From assembly GCA_023381415.1 (NCBI GenBank), contig JAMCUN010000019.1, positions 38,039 to 102,038 of the forward strand: a DNA stretch of 64,000 nt, in the 5' to 3' direction. Each line of letters opens with the position of its first letter. Positions within the stretch are counted from its first letter, which is position 1. Shown here one piece after another: positions 20,365 to 31,939 of the stretch. Below the pieces are notes generated by a model. The model searched no databases, had not been told where the DNA came from, and was given only the letters and a program-made list of their open reading frames with translations. The position numbers were made by a program, and so were the translations under genes. The stretch is from Thermoplasmatota archaeon. GTDB taxonomy: Archaea; Thermoplasmatota; Thermoplasmata; Thermoplasmatales; GCA-001856825.

Positions 20365-21222
20365 TCACAGGAACAGCGCTATTCCAAGACCTACCCCGAT
20401 CACCACCAGTCCGACTATTTCCGTGATCGTATACCTTTCTCTGAGGACTGCCATCACCAGTAGGACCGATACCGGAACTGATATTATCGTGACTATGCCG
20501 GTAAGCGCAGTGCCGTAGCTCGATATGAATATTCCGTACGATGCATTCGCTATTCCAGCCAGGGCCCCGCCTGAGAATGCGTATAGGAACATCTTCCTTG
20601 TAGCTCCCGTCAATCCTTTCCTCAGTAGAGCGATGGCAGCAGACACAACGAAGGCAGTAAGGTAAAGGAGGAATGTGTAAAAAACAGGATCTCTTGCTGA
20701 TACTGACGAGAATGAAACCCACTCTATGGCCCACAGTATGGGTGCCAGAATCACAAGGATGAAGGGAATGCCGAAAGAGATCTTTCCAGCAGTGAATTTC
20801 GGAGCACCTATGAGCACTATTCCCGCCACTGAAAGGAGCAGGCCGATGATGATAGCCTTCCCGGGGATGATGGCTGTGAACAGTGCCCCGAATATGAGTA
20901 TCAACGGACCCTGTAGATTGAATACCGTGCTGGATATCCCCGCGTGGACCCCCTTCATTCCTCCGTAACCAGACAGGTAGCCCAACGCGCCGATGAAACC
21001 TGCAAGCAGTATAACGAGCGCTGGAGACCCGAATGAAACATGCGAGTGCCCAAGTGGTATGAAAATTATCTGTTCGACGAACATTGTGAAGACTATGCCA
21101 CCTGTGTAAATAGCAGTGAACACCTCTACCCTTGAATTTCTTAACCCTACCTTTGCTATAGGTATTGCACCTGAGAACCCTAGCGTTATGAGAAAAATAA
21201 GCAGGATTTCTAGAGGTGTCAT
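20365..21222 (-). CDS. EamA/DMT-family transporter
   Basis: About 10 hydrophobic segments; LQGPLILIFGALFTAIIPGKAIIIGLLLSVAGIVLIG EamA pattern. Confidence 0.85.
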   Translation of the reverse strand: MTPLEILLIFLITLGFSGAIPIAKVGLRNSRVEVFTAIYTGGIVFTMFVEQIIFIPLGHSHVSFGSPALVILLAGFIGALGYLSGYGGMKGVHAGISSTVFNLQGPLILIFGALFTAIIPGKAIIIGLLLSVAGIVLIGAPKFTAGKISFGIPFILVILAPILWAIEWVSFSSVSARDPVFYTFLLYLTAFVVSAAIALLRKGLTGATRKMFLYAFSGGALAGIANASYGIFISSYGTALTGIVTIISVPVSVLLVMAVLRERYTITEIVGLVVIGVGLGIALFL

Positions 21223-21481
21223 TCACCTTTGAGTGTTTCCTTTCTAAAAATATTCCTTTCCAAAAGGTTGGTTGCTACCGCCATTTTTGTAAACCCCTCC
21301 CCACATTATCAACGGCAGATATCTTTCAAGAGGATCAGGTCTCCCGCACGCAAGGCTCTCCATTGACCATCTATATCATTACAGAAAACGGGGATGGTAA
21401 CTGCACTTCCAGCTCTTTACTCCCAACCTGATTCGCAATCCTGGATTGCCTCACTAAAACTGGTCATTCAGTTGATCCAGT

Positions 21482-22474
21482 TCAGGTCCTTTCCAGCTTC
21501 AGCTTCTTCAGGGCAATCTCTTCGTTGATCTGTTTCATCTGCTTCTCTGCCCTCTTATGGGCTTCCATGAGCTCCTTCAGAGATTTCAGATAAGCGAGCT
21601 TGTCCCTGACATACATCGCCCTTTCATTCAGGTATTCGTCTATTGTAACACCGTCCTCCTTCACCGTCTCCAGTATCTTCTCCATCGTCGGCACCGTGAG
21701 GCCCAGGTTCATGAGCTCCTCAAAGTATCTAGATATCTTCAGGAACTGGTCGACACTCAGTTCCCTCTTAGCTATCTGAGCTATCTGGGAAGAAACCTCC
21801 TTTATCTTCTCCACATCATAGTTAGAATGCTTCAGCCCCTCTATTGCGTTCTTTATCGCATTCTCGTCCTCCTCCGCCACCTTTAGCTCGCGTTTAAGGT
21901 AGGCAGAAAAAGCAAGCTCCCTCTCAAGGCCCTTCTTCTCTTCCTCCATGTTCTCCAGCTCTCTCCTTATCCTAGAAATCCTCTCACTGAGTTCCAGGTT
22001 CATGATCTCCTTGCTCTTTATCTCCCTGTTCAGCTCCTTCCCTTTCTCCACCATGTCGTCAAGTGCCTTCGGTATATCGACGTATTCAACGTTTGCATAT
22101 TTTGCGAAACTTATCATCTTCTCCGCTGTCTTTATGAACTGACTCCTCTTTACATCGTCCATTGAATAAATCTGGTTGACGATGCCTATAACTTTCTCCC
22201 TCTCCTTGTCCTTGAAAATACCATAGTACTGATACCCCTCCACTAGGTCGTGTGGCGTTATTTCCTTGTCACGTATCAAGAATGCAAGCTCCTTGAGCTC
22301 CTGTGCAATGTCATTCCCGAGGTCCATATTGATGTAACCTTGCTTCCATTCTTCCAGTATCTCCTCAACTGAATTCAGGGAAATCCTCTCTTCGAGTGAG
22401 ATATCCTCAAGCTTACTTCCGTTCACGAATTTAACTATTACACGGTTCTTTGTTTTAATGGGTACTGAACTCAT
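21482..22474 (-). CDS. Coiled-coil hypothetical protein
   Basis: Long heptad-rich ORF with K/E bias. Confidence 0.65.
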   Translation of the reverse strand: MSSVPIKTKNRVIVKFVNGSKLEDISLEERISLNSVEEILEEWKQGYINMDLGNDIAQELKELAFLIRDKEITPHDLVEGYQYYGIFKDKEREKVIGIVNQIYSMDDVKRSQFIKTAEKMISFAKYANVEYVDIPKALDDMVEKGKELNREIKSKEIMNLELSERISRIRRELENMEEEKKGLERELAFSAYLKRELKVAEEDENAIKNAIEGLKHSNYDVEKIKEVSSQIAQIAKRELSVDQFLKISRYFEELMNLGLTVPTMEKILETVKEDGVTIDEYLNERAMYVRDKLAYLKSLKELMEAHKRAEKQMKQINEEIALKKLKLERT

Positions 22475-22608
22475 TAAAGTTTCAAGGAAAATCCGATATA
22501 TAACTGTTCTTTATTAGAAGACTTGGAGCAGTGCGTGAGCTGCTAGGAGAAGGGGAATGGACGCCGCGAAGACATTTTATTTAGTTATCACTTTGGGGAA
22601 TAGACAGA

Positions 22609-23265
22609 ATGGAAATCGGCAGACTGGTGGTTGGACCTCTTAGAACGAATTGCTACGTGCTGTCTGATGGATCTAGTTGCGTTATAGTAGATCCAGGAGG
22701 TGACGCGCAGACAATAATTGACCATTTGGAAGAAAGGAAAATCGTTCCGACGATGATCGTTTCAACTCATGGCCACTTCGATCATATCCTTGCAGTGAAC
22801 ATCCTCAGGGAAAGGTATGACATACCATTCCTCGTGTCCAGGAAGGATCTGGTGATTATTGAAGGGTTCACTGATTTCGTGAAGAAATACTTCGGTTTCG
22901 ATCCTGGAACCCCTCCACAGCCAGATGGAAACCTTGAACAGGGAACAAGACTGAAACTTGGAGGCGAGAGCATCAGTGTTGCTGAGACTCCAGGGCATAC
23001 GCCAGGAAGTTGCTCACTTTTTGCAGATGGTATCATGCTTTCAGGCGATTTCATCTTCAAGGGGACAATAGGCAGGACGGACTTCGGCGGTTCTTACGGT
23101 GAAATGACTGCTAGCATCAGGTGGGTAAAGAAACTGGAACCCAATATCAAGATCTACCCCGGGCATGGAGATGCCACTACGTTAGAGGATGAAATAAAGA
23201 ACAACCCCTTCTTCAGGGATGTCCTCAGGTCTGAGTTTAAAGGAAACACCGCTCCTCATCAGTAA
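22609..23265 (+). CDS. MBL-fold metallohydrolase (glyoxalase II-like)
   Basis: STHGHFDHI (HxHxDH variant), ETPGHTPGSCSLF, YPGHGDATTL. Confidence 0.93.
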   Translation: MEIGRLVVGPLRTNCYVLSDGSSCVIVDPGGDAQTIIDHLEERKIVPTMIVSTHGHFDHILAVNILRERYDIPFLVSRKDLVIIEGFTDFVKKYFGFDPGTPPQPDGNLEQGTRLKLGGESISVAETPGHTPGSCSLFADGIMLSGDFIFKGTIGRTDFGGSYGEMTASIRWVKKLEPNIKIYPGHGDATTLEDEIKNNPFFRDVLRSEFKGNTAPHQ

Positions 23266-23266
23266 A

Positions 23267-23536
23267 TCAAGGTTGGAGTAGACTGGATGTTTTCGTTGGA
23301 GTGCCGTCCTTCAGTACTGTCACGCCATTTTCAAATTCAGCTTCTACAGCCAGGCTCCTACCCTTCCCGGTACTGATGATGAAAAATGACTTCTTTTCTT
23401 TCCCGTCCAGAAGCAGCCTCACCTTGTTTGTCATCTTCCCTTCCCTTTCGTAGCCGTAGATGACAAACCTGCCTGAATCAATGTAAACCCTCCTTTCAAC
23501 GATGCCCCTCTTGTCGACAGTCTCAAACTCCTCCAT
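23267..23536 (-). CDS. Hypothetical protein
   Basis: Intact ORF, convergent with MBL gene. Confidence 0.5.
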   Translation of the reverse strand: MEEFETVDKRGIVERRVYIDSGRFVIYGYEREGKMTNKVRLLLDGKEKKSFFIISTGKGRSLAVEAEFENGVTVLKDGTPTKTSSLLQP

Positions 23537-23740
23537 CTGTAATCAATATAATTTGGATATAACTCTGTTGTCCATGAGCCCCTTCGCTCCCCACTCAGCA
23601 TCTCTGTTATATTTCTTTGAATCTTCTCCATCATGGTGACCCCTTGGATTCTGGAGGTTGCTGAGTTTGCTTGAAGTATGGTATTTTGCTTCTCTTTAAT
23701 TACTAAGTATATCTTAAATATTTATACCGAATGTCATCCA

Positions 23741-24634
23741 ATGAACGGAGATAAGGGAGTTGATAAGAATAGACTGACCCCCATCATGATCCTGAGAGGG
23801 AGGGAAGTCAGGGATGGGGCCGGGGTTAGAATTTCAAGGTTATTCGGTTCGCCTGATACTTTCGATTTCACAGATCCATTCTTGCTGCTTGACTACTTCG
23901 GATCTGATAAGCCAGAGGAATATGAGATGGGATTTCCCTGGCACCCACACCGAGGAATTGAGACCCTCACATACCTGCTCAAGGGCAGAGTCGAACATGA
24001 GGACAGCATCGGGAACAGGGGGGTGATCCATCCTGGAGAGATACAGTGGATGACTGCAGGTAGCGGCATATTCCACCAGGAGATGCCAAAGTCATATGGC
24101 CAGGACAGGGACATGCTCGGATTCCAGCTCTGGCTGAACCTGAGGAAAGGAGACAAGATGTCTAAACCAACCTACAGGGGAATTGATGTCAATCACCTGA
24201 ACAAGCTTCAGTCTGAAAGGAACGAGATCAAGGTTATTTCGGGGAGCATAATGGGAAGGGATAACCCGCTGATGGAGAAGCACAGCCTCGATGTCAGCTA
24301 TTTTGATGTGACATCAGATGGCGGATATCTGGAAATACCAAAGGGTGATGGATTTACTTCCCTTGTCATTCCGATGGAAGGGAGCCTGCTTGCCAATGGC
24401 ACTCCTGTCAACAAGCTAGAAGTTGCTGTTTTCGGATCTGGAAGAGGGGACATCAGAATAGAGGGAAGCAGGAAGCACAGGTACATCTACATTTCTGGAA
24501 GGAGAACAAATGACAAGATAAGCTGGTACGGCCCGATAGTTATGAACGACTGGAAGGAGATTGAGGATTCCTTCAGGGATCTTCAGAAAGGGACTTTCGT
24601 CAGGGACATGAGCCCGAACTTCAATGCCTTCTGA
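23741..24634 (+). CDS. Pirin family protein
   Basis: PFLLLDYFGSDKPEEYEMGFPWHPHRGIETLTYLLKGRVEHEDSIGNRGVIHPGEIQWMTAGSGIFHQEMP; ATG at 23741 preferred over upstream start. Confidence 0.93.
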   Translation: MNGDKGVDKNRLTPIMILRGREVRDGAGVRISRLFGSPDTFDFTDPFLLLDYFGSDKPEEYEMGFPWHPHRGIETLTYLLKGRVEHEDSIGNRGVIHPGEIQWMTAGSGIFHQEMPKSYGQDRDMLGFQLWLNLRKGDKMSKPTYRGIDVNHLNKLQSERNEIKVISGSIMGRDNPLMEKHSLDVSYFDVTSDGGYLEIPKGDGFTSLVIPMEGSLLANGTPVNKLEVAVFGSGRGDIRIEGSRKHRYIYISGRRTNDKISWYGPIVMNDWKEIEDSFRDLQKGTFVRDMSPNFNAF

Positions 24635-24698
24635 TGTGCACTCAGGTGATGGGAACAAGCATTGAAAACCCCTATTAAGCCCAAATTACTACCTGAAT

Positions 24699-25622
24699 AT
24701 GAAACTCCTGGTCCCATTCGAGCTCGATGAAAAATTCAAGAGGATCGGACGAGAGATCGTAGGAAATGATAACATAATATGGTACCCAGATGATGGTGCA
24801 GCTGAAATTATCCTTGTAAGAGGGAACGATTTCCCGAGGGATAGGAAATTCAGGCTCATACAGACAGTCAGCGCAGGTACAGATCACATAGATTTCAGCA
24901 ATATCCCAAAGGAAACAATGGTAGCCAGCAATGCAGGCGCATTCTCAGTGTCTGCCGCCGAGCATGCTTTTGCACTCATTCTCGAGAGGACCAAGAGAAT
25001 ATCAATATTTGAGAATGAGACAAGAGGAGGAGTCTATAAACCTCACCCTACCAGGCTGCTCTACGGGAAGACAATGGGCATCATAGGATACGGAGGGATA
25101 GGGAGCAGATCTGCCCTGATCGCCAAATCTTTGGGGATGAGGGTGATTGCCATAGGCAGGGGTCACAGGGACATTAATGCGGACGTATTTACCGACATGG
25201 ATGGACTGGACAGCCTCCTTTCGACTTCAGATATCATACTACTCTCAATACCTCTGACGAACAGCACACGGGGGATGATCGGAGAAGAACAGTTGAAGAA
25301 GGTCAAGAGGGACTGCATCATTGTAAACGTGGCCAGGGCTGAAATTGTGAAGAAGGAGGCTCTCCTTAAATTCGTGGACTCGAACAAGGATGCGGCATAT
25401 CTGACAGATGTGTGGTGGGGAGAGCCAAGACTTGATGACTCCAACCGCGACAACGTTGTGATAACACCCCACGTTGCAGGCGGGCTGTCTGGGGAGGTCA
25501 TGGAGTTTGCGTACAGGCGGGCATTTGAAAACATAAGGCAGTTCATGGAGGGAAAGACTGTTTCGAACGTCGTCAAGAAAGAAGAGAGCCTGTACCTGGA
25601 CAGGAATAAGATAGGCATTTGA
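24699..25622 (+). CDS. D-isomer-specific 2-hydroxyacid dehydrogenase
   Basis: GKTMGIIGYGGIGSRSALIAKSLGMRVIAIGR; VNVARAEIVKKEAL; VVITPHVAGG. Confidence 0.92.
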   Translation: MKLLVPFELDEKFKRIGREIVGNDNIIWYPDDGAAEIILVRGNDFPRDRKFRLIQTVSAGTDHIDFSNIPKETMVASNAGAFSVSAAEHAFALILERTKRISIFENETRGGVYKPHPTRLLYGKTMGIIGYGGIGSRSALIAKSLGMRVIAIGRGHRDINADVFTDMDGLDSLLSTSDIILLSIPLTNSTRGMIGEEQLKKVKRDCIIVNVARAEIVKKEALLKFVDSNKDAAYLTDVWWGEPRLDDSNRDNVVITPHVAGGLSGEVMEFAYRRAFENIRQFMEGKTVSNVVKKEESLYLDRNKIGI

Positions 25623-25703
25623 TCCACCTTCAGTCTCATCTAGCTGAATATCCCGGAAGATACAGGCAGACAAAACACTTCTACCGCTCGTGGATAATGA
25701 GTC

Positions 25704-26348
25704 ATGGTTTCTTCCAACTTGACGAGGGTAAGAAGACATCCTGAGAGGGGAAATTACGAGAGGGAGACTCTCCTCGATATCCTGAGGAGTGGGTTGGTCT
25801 GCCAAGTTGCTTTCCAGATCAACGGCCAGCCTTTCATAATTCCGATGTCATATTACAACAATGAAGAATTCATATACATCCACAGTAGCATTGCTGCCAG
25901 GATAACGAGGATCCTGAGGGAAGAGGCTTCCGTTGCGATCTCAGTGCTTGAGCTGAACGGGCTGGTGATTGCGAAGGGACTTGCAGACAACTCGATGAAC
26001 TACAGGTCTGCAGTCATATTCGGAAAACCGACTGAGATCGTTTCTGACGGAGAGAAGATCTCCTACTTCAAGGAGTGGATAGATAATCTCATGCCAGGGA
26101 GGAAGGCAAATACGGAGCTCCCCACCGAAGATGAGCTTAAGGGAGTAGCTGCCTTCAAGATCAGGCTTGATCAATTCTCAGTGAAGGTGAGGGAGGGAGG
26201 ACCGTCAGAGGCTAGGAAGAATCCTGATATTTGGTCAGGGGTGATACCTATTTCTTCCCTTTTTTCAGATCCGATTTTTGCCTCGAGCGACGATTTCCCG
26301 GAACACATAATGTCGTTCATCGAGTCGAGGAACTCCCCGAGAGGGTAG
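25704..26348 (+). CDS. Pyridoxamine 5'-phosphate oxidase-like FMN-binding (NimA-type) protein
   Basis: MVSSNLTRVRRHPERGNYERETLLDILRSGLVCQVAFQINGQPFIIPMSYYNNEEFIYIHSS. Confidence 0.88.
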   Translation: MVSSNLTRVRRHPERGNYERETLLDILRSGLVCQVAFQINGQPFIIPMSYYNNEEFIYIHSSIAARITRILREEASVAISVLELNGLVIAKGLADNSMNYRSAVIFGKPTEIVSDGEKISYFKEWIDNLMPGRKANTELPTEDELKGVAAFKIRLDQFSVKVREGGPSEARKNPDIWSGVIPISSLFSDPIFASSDDFPEHIMSFIESRNSPRG

Positions 26349-26399
26349 GAGTTGCAGGGGCTGTTATGCTAATGCTGTTCGGCCTGAATAACCTCGGTG

Positions 26400-28247
26400 C
26401 TAGCTGTGCTCCCTTAGCCAGTCGAATATCTCCCTGTAATACTGCTCTATGTGCTTCCTCTCCCTGAACCCGTGCCCCTCCCTTGGGAAGAGAAGTAGTC
26501 TTGCGTCCTTCCCCTTGTCCTTCAGTGCCCTGTAGAATTGATAGTACTGCCCAACTGGGACGTACGGGTCCTCGATCCCGTGGGCAAGGAGGACGGGCGT
26601 CTTGACCTTATCAACGTGCCAGAGAGGAGAGAACTTTATGAACCTGTCGAACTTGTACGGGTCCTGGTTGTAGTGTATCCTGTCCCATGTAGGAAGGTTA
26701 CTGACGCCGTGGAAACTTATCCAGTCTGAAATGCCGAAGAGGGAGATCGATCCCCGGAAAATGTCAGTCTGTGTTATTGCCCATGCAGACATGAACCCAC
26801 CGTAAGAACCACCTGTGATGTACACCTTGTTCCTGTTCACACCCTTCTTCTCCACCAGGTACTCTATTCCTGTCAGAATATCCTGCAGATCCATTCCCCC
26901 CATGTCTCCGAGGTTGGATTCTGCATACTTCCTCCCCTTACCGACGCTTCCCCTATAGTTTGGAAGAAAGACGGAATACCCATTCGAAAGGAATAGCGTC
27001 TGGCTGCTTATGAACGAATCAAAAGATGACCCCGTTGGGCCTCCGTGGACTATCACCATCAGTGGCGCGTTCTTCCCTGCTGACCTGTATATCCCCCAAA
27101 TCTCCAATCCATCCTTTGACTTCCACACCACCTTCTCTGAACTGTAACTCCTGCATCCCTCCAGTTCCTTGTTGATGTTCGTTATTGTTCTCTCCTTACC
27201 TGTGGACAGGTCTATCAGGAATACCTCATCCGGTTGGTTCGAGTTCTCAAACGACAAAACCGCATATTTGCCTGAAACAGAAAACGAAGGGGACCACTGC
27301 CTGTATACTGAACCGTACTTCGACCAGAGGACGCCTCCATCGCTCCCGAACAGGCGTATTGAGAATGTTCCCTCCTTGTTCGACATGGAATAGAATTCCG
27401 TCTCGTTCTTCCACCGTACCTCTGAATAACTCTCATTCGACCCTTCCGTGAGGTTCCTTGCCTTGAGGCTCCTCACATCCATGCTAATTATGTCTCCTGA
27501 ATTCACTCCTCTGTCGCTCCATAATGATTCCAGGAATGCCACCTTCTTGCCATCCGGCGAAATACGAGGTTTAGCCACCTGCCTGTCCCTTTTCGAATAT
27601 ACCTTCCTGACCTTGCATTCTTCCAGATCGACAAGAGAGATTGCAGATTCGTACCATGACCATTCGAACGGAAGGGACGAAGTGACTGCCGCCGCCACGT
27701 CGCCTTTCACGTCGAACTCCCACACCTGTATCCCTCCTGTGATCCTCCTGAAACCGGACCTGAGGTTGTATTCCCACAGAGAATCAAACCTCCTTTCCTC
27801 CTCGAAGAAATATCCGTCGTTTCCTTCCTTCTTATCCTCCTTCCGTCTGTCTGTATCCTTGATCAGGACGACGAGAGATTCCTCGTCCTTCCATTGCAGT
27901 TCTACGGCATCTCCGTCTATGACCACTTCCTGCCCGGAGTCATCTGAGAAGTCATGCAGCAGCAACCTGTAATCATCCTCCTTCTTTGAAAGGTATGCGA
28001 GCTTGCCCCCCTCCGGGCTGAATCTGGGGGAATAGCTGTTCCATCCCTTCCTAGAAATTGTCCTCAGGTCTCCCCCCTTCGCAGATACAACCGCGACTTC
28101 CGATATTGGCTCTTCCTTGAAATTCTTGTACGGTCCTGAAATGATGAGCGCTACCTTCTTCCCGTCATTGCAGAAATCGAGATCCGATGCGTACCTTGTT
28201 TTTAGGTAATCTTCAACAGTGTGGTCGTGTACCTTTGCCATTACCAT
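26400..28247 (-). CDS. S9 family prolyl oligopeptidase / acylaminoacyl peptidase
   Basis: VHGGPTGSSFDSF, YITGGSYGGFMSAWAITQ (GxSxGG), HGIEDPYVPVGQYYQFYRALK, FPREGHGF. Confidence 0.95.
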   Translation of the reverse strand: MVMAKVHDHTVEDYLKTRYASDLDFCNDGKKVALIISGPYKNFKEEPISEVAVVSAKGGDLRTISRKGWNSYSPRFSPEGGKLAYLSKKEDDYRLLLHDFSDDSGQEVVIDGDAVELQWKDEESLVVLIKDTDRRKEDKKEGNDGYFFEEERRFDSLWEYNLRSGFRRITGGIQVWEFDVKGDVAAAVTSSLPFEWSWYESAISLVDLEECKVRKVYSKRDRQVAKPRISPDGKKVAFLESLWSDRGVNSGDIISMDVRSLKARNLTEGSNESYSEVRWKNETEFYSMSNKEGTFSIRLFGSDGGVLWSKYGSVYRQWSPSFSVSGKYAVLSFENSNQPDEVFLIDLSTGKERTITNINKELEGCRSYSSEKVVWKSKDGLEIWGIYRSAGKNAPLMVIVHGGPTGSSFDSFISSQTLFLSNGYSVFLPNYRGSVGKGRKYAESNLGDMGGMDLQDILTGIEYLVEKKGVNRNKVYITGGSYGGFMSAWAITQTDIFRGSISLFGISDWISFHGVSNLPTWDRIHYNQDPYKFDRFIKFSPLWHVDKVKTPVLLAHGIEDPYVPVGQYYQFYRALKDKGKDARLLLFPREGHGFRERKHIEQYYREIFDWLREHS

Positions 28248-28358
28248 TGCCTCTAGATTGTGACATGGGTAATGGATATTAATATTTCCGAGGGTGCGAT
28301 TGCTATTCCCTTTTACAGGATTTTACAAGTTACAGTGCTCAGTCATTGTTCCATGTAG

Positions 28359-29540
28359 TCATTTGTACCTGGCATCATCTTTGAAGTCGTCGGCAATCCT
28401 TTTCCTCAGGTCCCTGTTCTCAGCAAATTCCTTCGCAGTATCGCTCAGCGCTTCTATCACTGTTAGAAGTGCATCCTTCGCAGTCGCACTTTTAGCTGCC
28501 TCCAGTGATTCCCTGGAGTGCCAGGGTGTTCCCTCCGCTGCAATCTTGAACCCAACCTCCAGTGCGGGTACGACCTGGGTGACATTAGCGAAGTCTGTTG
28601 ACCCCTTCGGCATCTCTTTGAACGTCTCCTCAGTGGGAGGACATTCCACCCCCATCCTAAGGAGCTTTTCGCGAACGGCATTTGAAAGAGCCCTGTTGAG
28701 TTTCGTTGTGGAGAACAGGGGGCCAAGCTTCTTGACTGATAATTCTGTCTCTGTTGCCATGGCACATCCCTCAACTATCTTCAAGAACCTTTCAACCAGC
28801 TTACCATGGTATTCAAGGTCAGTTGACCTTATACCGTAAGTGATCACCGCCCGCTCCGGGGTAACGTTAGAAGCCGTACCCCCCTCCTTTATTATTCCAT
28901 GCATCACGAAGTTCACGTCTCTCCTCACATGCTGCCTCAGCATGTTGACTGCAGTGTATGCAAGAACAGCCGCATCCAGCGCGCTCCTCCCGCTGTCCGG
29001 ACTTGCGGCCTCATGCGCTGCCCTGCCCCTGAACGTGACCTCAATGTCCTGGACCGCAAGTGACTGTGTACCTACATTCCACTGATCGCCAGGATGTGAC
29101 CCTAGCACCAGATCCACATTCCTGAACGCGCCACCGTCTGCCATTATTATCTTTGAACCTGCCCATTCCCCCGATCCTTCTTCGTCTGGTGTGCCTATCA
29201 CCTCTATTGTTCCGTTCTCTACCTTCTCTGAAGCCCTTATCGCTGAGAATACTGCGGACGAGGCAATCAGGTTATGTCCGCAGGCATGTCCTATGCCCGG
29301 GAGAGCATCGTATTCAGCAAGAAAGGCTATTGATGGTTTGCCGTTCCCTACGACCTTCTTCGCCCTGAAGGCAGTCGGTATCCCCATGAACTTTTCCACT
29401 ACATCAAATCCGTGGTTCCTCAGCACTGAAGCAAGCAGCTTTGATGACTCGAATTCCCTGCTTCCTGCCTCACTGAGTTCGTGAATCTTCAATGCCAGCT
29501 TCCAGCAGTCATAACCCTCAGCACCTTCTTGGCTCACCAT
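28359..29540 (-). CDS. M20-family amidohydrolase (p-aminobenzoyl-glutamate hydrolase/aminoacylase-like)
   Basis: AFLAEYDALPGIGHACGHNLIASSA, GTPDEEGSGEWAGSKIIMADGGAF. Confidence 0.92.
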   Translation of the reverse strand: MVSQEGAEGYDCWKLALKIHELSEAGSREFESSKLLASVLRNHGFDVVEKFMGIPTAFRAKKVVGNGKPSIAFLAEYDALPGIGHACGHNLIASSAVFSAIRASEKVENGTIEVIGTPDEEGSGEWAGSKIIMADGGAFRNVDLVLGSHPGDQWNVGTQSLAVQDIEVTFRGRAAHEAASPDSGRSALDAAVLAYTAVNMLRQHVRRDVNFVMHGIIKEGGTASNVTPERAVITYGIRSTDLEYHGKLVERFLKIVEGCAMATETELSVKKLGPLFSTTKLNRALSNAVREKLLRMGVECPPTEETFKEMPKGSTDFANVTQVVPALEVGFKIAAEGTPWHSRESLEAAKSATAKDALLTVIEALSDTAKEFAENRDLRKRIADDFKDDARYK

Positions 29541-29790
29541 GAGTTTGCATAATGAACTTCGCTAAAAACATTTACAGTCGTCCTTCTATACTGAATCCGC
29601 GTCCTATTCTGTCTTCTGCGATAGACCTTCCGTTACCTGAATCCTTTGTCAGGGGCAGGAATTTTGGAGGGAGGAAAGCCAATTCTTCTGCCTGCCCTTA
29701 TCACTTCCCACTGTAACCACCAGGACAGGCATACCCTTTCCCCGCCTCCCTCTCAGTCCCTTGTACCAAAAAATCTGCTTATTCCCCTTG

Positions 29791-31221
29791 TCACACGAAC
29801 CCTGCAGTAACTAGCCTGTCAATGACCCTTCTTCCTACCGATTTACTAAGGAGGAGGGAGATGGAAATACCTGCCATTACCAGTGAAGTAAGGATTGTGA
29901 CTATCATTGCGATAGAGGGGAGACCGTCTTCAAGCAGGCCGAAAGATAGAGCAACAAGGAACCAGGCGGGCAGTATAGGGAGAATCGTTCCCATCTGTCT
30001 TAGGTTGAATTGCCCTGGCATCGATATATCCTCCTTGATCTGGAAAGGGTATAGGAAAGCAGACATGATGACTGCAACGACCAGCAGCGAGGGTATCACC
30101 ACCAGAAGGAAGAGACCGAAGTTGATCGCCTGTTCGTTTCCTCCGATCCCAAGAAGGAGGTTTACCACCGCAAGGGGGGAGAGGAGGGCGCTTATCGAGA
30201 GGGATTTAAGCGCAAGCAGGTCCCTCAGGTAACGCTCTGGGTTTCTTGTCATGAATCCAAGCCATAGTCTCTCGTTACCCAGGACTCCCATGGTGAGGAA
30301 CATGACCAGGACTACCGAGTAGATTGATAATATGAAGACAACAAGCTCCTGTGAGTGCAAGGGGATGCTCAGCCTGTAGGAAAGCATGTAGTAATACGCC
30401 CCTGCAATAACAGCGGTTACAAGCATTCCCTTCCAAAGCTTGAACCTCCCTGAGCGGTAGGAGCCGCCTCCGCCCATCGAGTTCATCCTCCCTGAAATCT
30501 CTACTATGAAGAAATTCTCTGCAAGCATCGCCTTCGTAGGTGACATTCCGCTGAACCTCCTGACGTGCTTGACCTCACTTGAGGTATATCTTGTGAACGT
30601 CTTCATTAGGTCCAGATCCACCCTCGACAGGGAACGGAATGCAAGCGGAACGGTGATCACAGCAAGTATGACCGACGTGATCGTTGCATAGAGGGGATGG
30701 CCTGAGTATATCGACGCGGGGGAATATGGGAAACCCAGGAGCGAGGAGAGCCCCCAAACCACGAGCATAAGCGCGAGGAGCACCCTCCAGCCAAGCCTCA
30801 GGGAGTACGTAATCGGTCCAAGCGCAGTCACCGTCAGTATGAGCGCCAGGAAATCCACCAGCGCATAATCAAACACGGATCTTAGGCTCGAGAATGAATA
30901 TGCCACCACGTATAGAACGATAAGGCCAAAACTCAGCAATTGAACGACGAACAGCGATAAAGCCAGCTCTGACCTTTTTACCGGAAGTGTGAACAGGAAA
31001 TCCCTGTCTGACTTAAGGACAGCTATGCCTCCACTCATCACCGGAAGGACGAGGAAGAACGTCAGGAATGCAGGACCATAATAGTGGTATATGCTTGCTG
31101 ATGAGGTCGAACCTGTCTCGAAACTTATGAACAGCGCCCACGCAAGCAGGACCACCATAAGGGCAAGGAGCTGTTTCGAAAACCTGGACAGTATTACGAA
31201 CTTCAGGAGTTTATAGAACAT
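29791..31221 (-). CDS. ABC transporter permease-like membrane protein
   Basis: Multiple TM segments, overlaps the ATPase gene. Confidence 0.75.
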   Translation of the reverse strand: MFYKLLKFVILSRFSKQLLALMVVLLAWALFISFETGSTSSASIYHYYGPAFLTFFLVLPVMSGGIAVLKSDRDFLFTLPVKRSELALSLFVVQLLSFGLIVLYVVAYSFSSLRSVFDYALVDFLALILTVTALGPITYSLRLGWRVLLALMLVVWGLSSLLGFPYSPASIYSGHPLYATITSVILAVITVPLAFRSLSRVDLDLMKTFTRYTSSEVKHVRRFSGMSPTKAMLAENFFIVEISGRMNSMGGGGSYRSGRFKLWKGMLVTAVIAGAYYYMLSYRLSIPLHSQELVVFILSIYSVVLVMFLTMGVLGNERLWLGFMTRNPERYLRDLLALKSLSISALLSPLAVVNLLLGIGGNEQAINFGLFLLVVIPSLLVVAVIMSAFLYPFQIKEDISMPGQFNLRQMGTILPILPAWFLVALSFGLLEDGLPSIAMIVTILTSLVMAGISISLLLSKSVGRRVIDRLVTAGFV

Positions 31222-31939
31222 CTGTCAACATCCTTGCAACCACTCTTTCTATCGGCTCGTTGTCCTTCCCGAGCTTCCTCAGGTCTTCGAGCGTCCCTGT
31301 CCACACTACAGACCCGTGCGATATCATGACGACCCTGTCCGTGAGCCTTGTGGCAACCTCCATTATGTGGGTGGACACAAGCTGGGTCGAGTTCATATTT
31401 TTCAGATGCTCTATGACCGTCTCCTGCGTAGGGATGTCGAGATAGTTAAGCGGCTCATCCAGGAGGAGAACTGAAGGGTTGTGAATTATTGTCAGTGCCA
31501 TAGCTAGCTTCTGGATGTTCCCCCTCGACAACCTTCCCACCTTGGCTCTTTCATATTCCCTAAGCTGCAGTGAATCAAGCAGGCTGTCCACCCTGTCTGA
31601 AACGTCCTCAACGCCCCGAAGTGCGCCGATGTACTCCAGGTTCTCCCGGACGCTGAAAGACCTGTAAGGGGACGCATCGTCCGGCAGGTAACCCATCATC
31701 CTTCGTGCCTCCTCTGAGGAAGGAGAGAATTCCCCTATTCTGGCAGTCCCTGAAGATGGAGTCAGCAGCCCCACCAGTATTTTCAGCGTTGTTGTCTTCC
31801 CCGCGCCGTTCGGCCCGAGCAAGGCACACCTCTCCCCTGGCTCCAGCTTGAAGCTGAGATTTCTGAGTGCATGAACGCTCCCGTAGTCCTTCGAGATGCC
31901 ATTCATCTCAATCGAAGGGGGAGCAAATGATTTTTGCAT
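31211..31939 (-). CDS. ABC transporter ATP-binding protein
   Basis: Walker [16 protein letters not shown], signature LSRGNIQK, Walker [14 protein letters not shown]. Confidence 0.95.
   Translation of the reverse strand: MQKSFAPPSIEMNGISKDYGSVHALRNLSFKLEPGERCALLGPNGAGKTTTLKILVGLLTPSSGTARIGEFSPSSEEARRMMGYLPDDASPYRSFSVRENLEYIGALRGVEDVSDRVDSLLDSLQLREYERAKVGRLSRGNIQKLAMALTIIHNPSVLLLDEPLNYLDIPTQETVIEHLKNMNSTQLVSTHIMEVATRLTDRVVMISHGSVVWTGTLEDLRKLGKDNEPIERVVARMLTDVL

Noticed and set aside
20234-21226. 330-aa minus-strand ORF
   Set aside because: Shadow frame of the EamA transporter (20365-21222), runs into tRNA-Leu, Arg/His/Cys-rich composition unlike real proteins here.
27448-27972. 174-aa plus-strand ORF inside the S9 peptidase
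   Set aside because: Antisense shadow of a well-supported peptidase.
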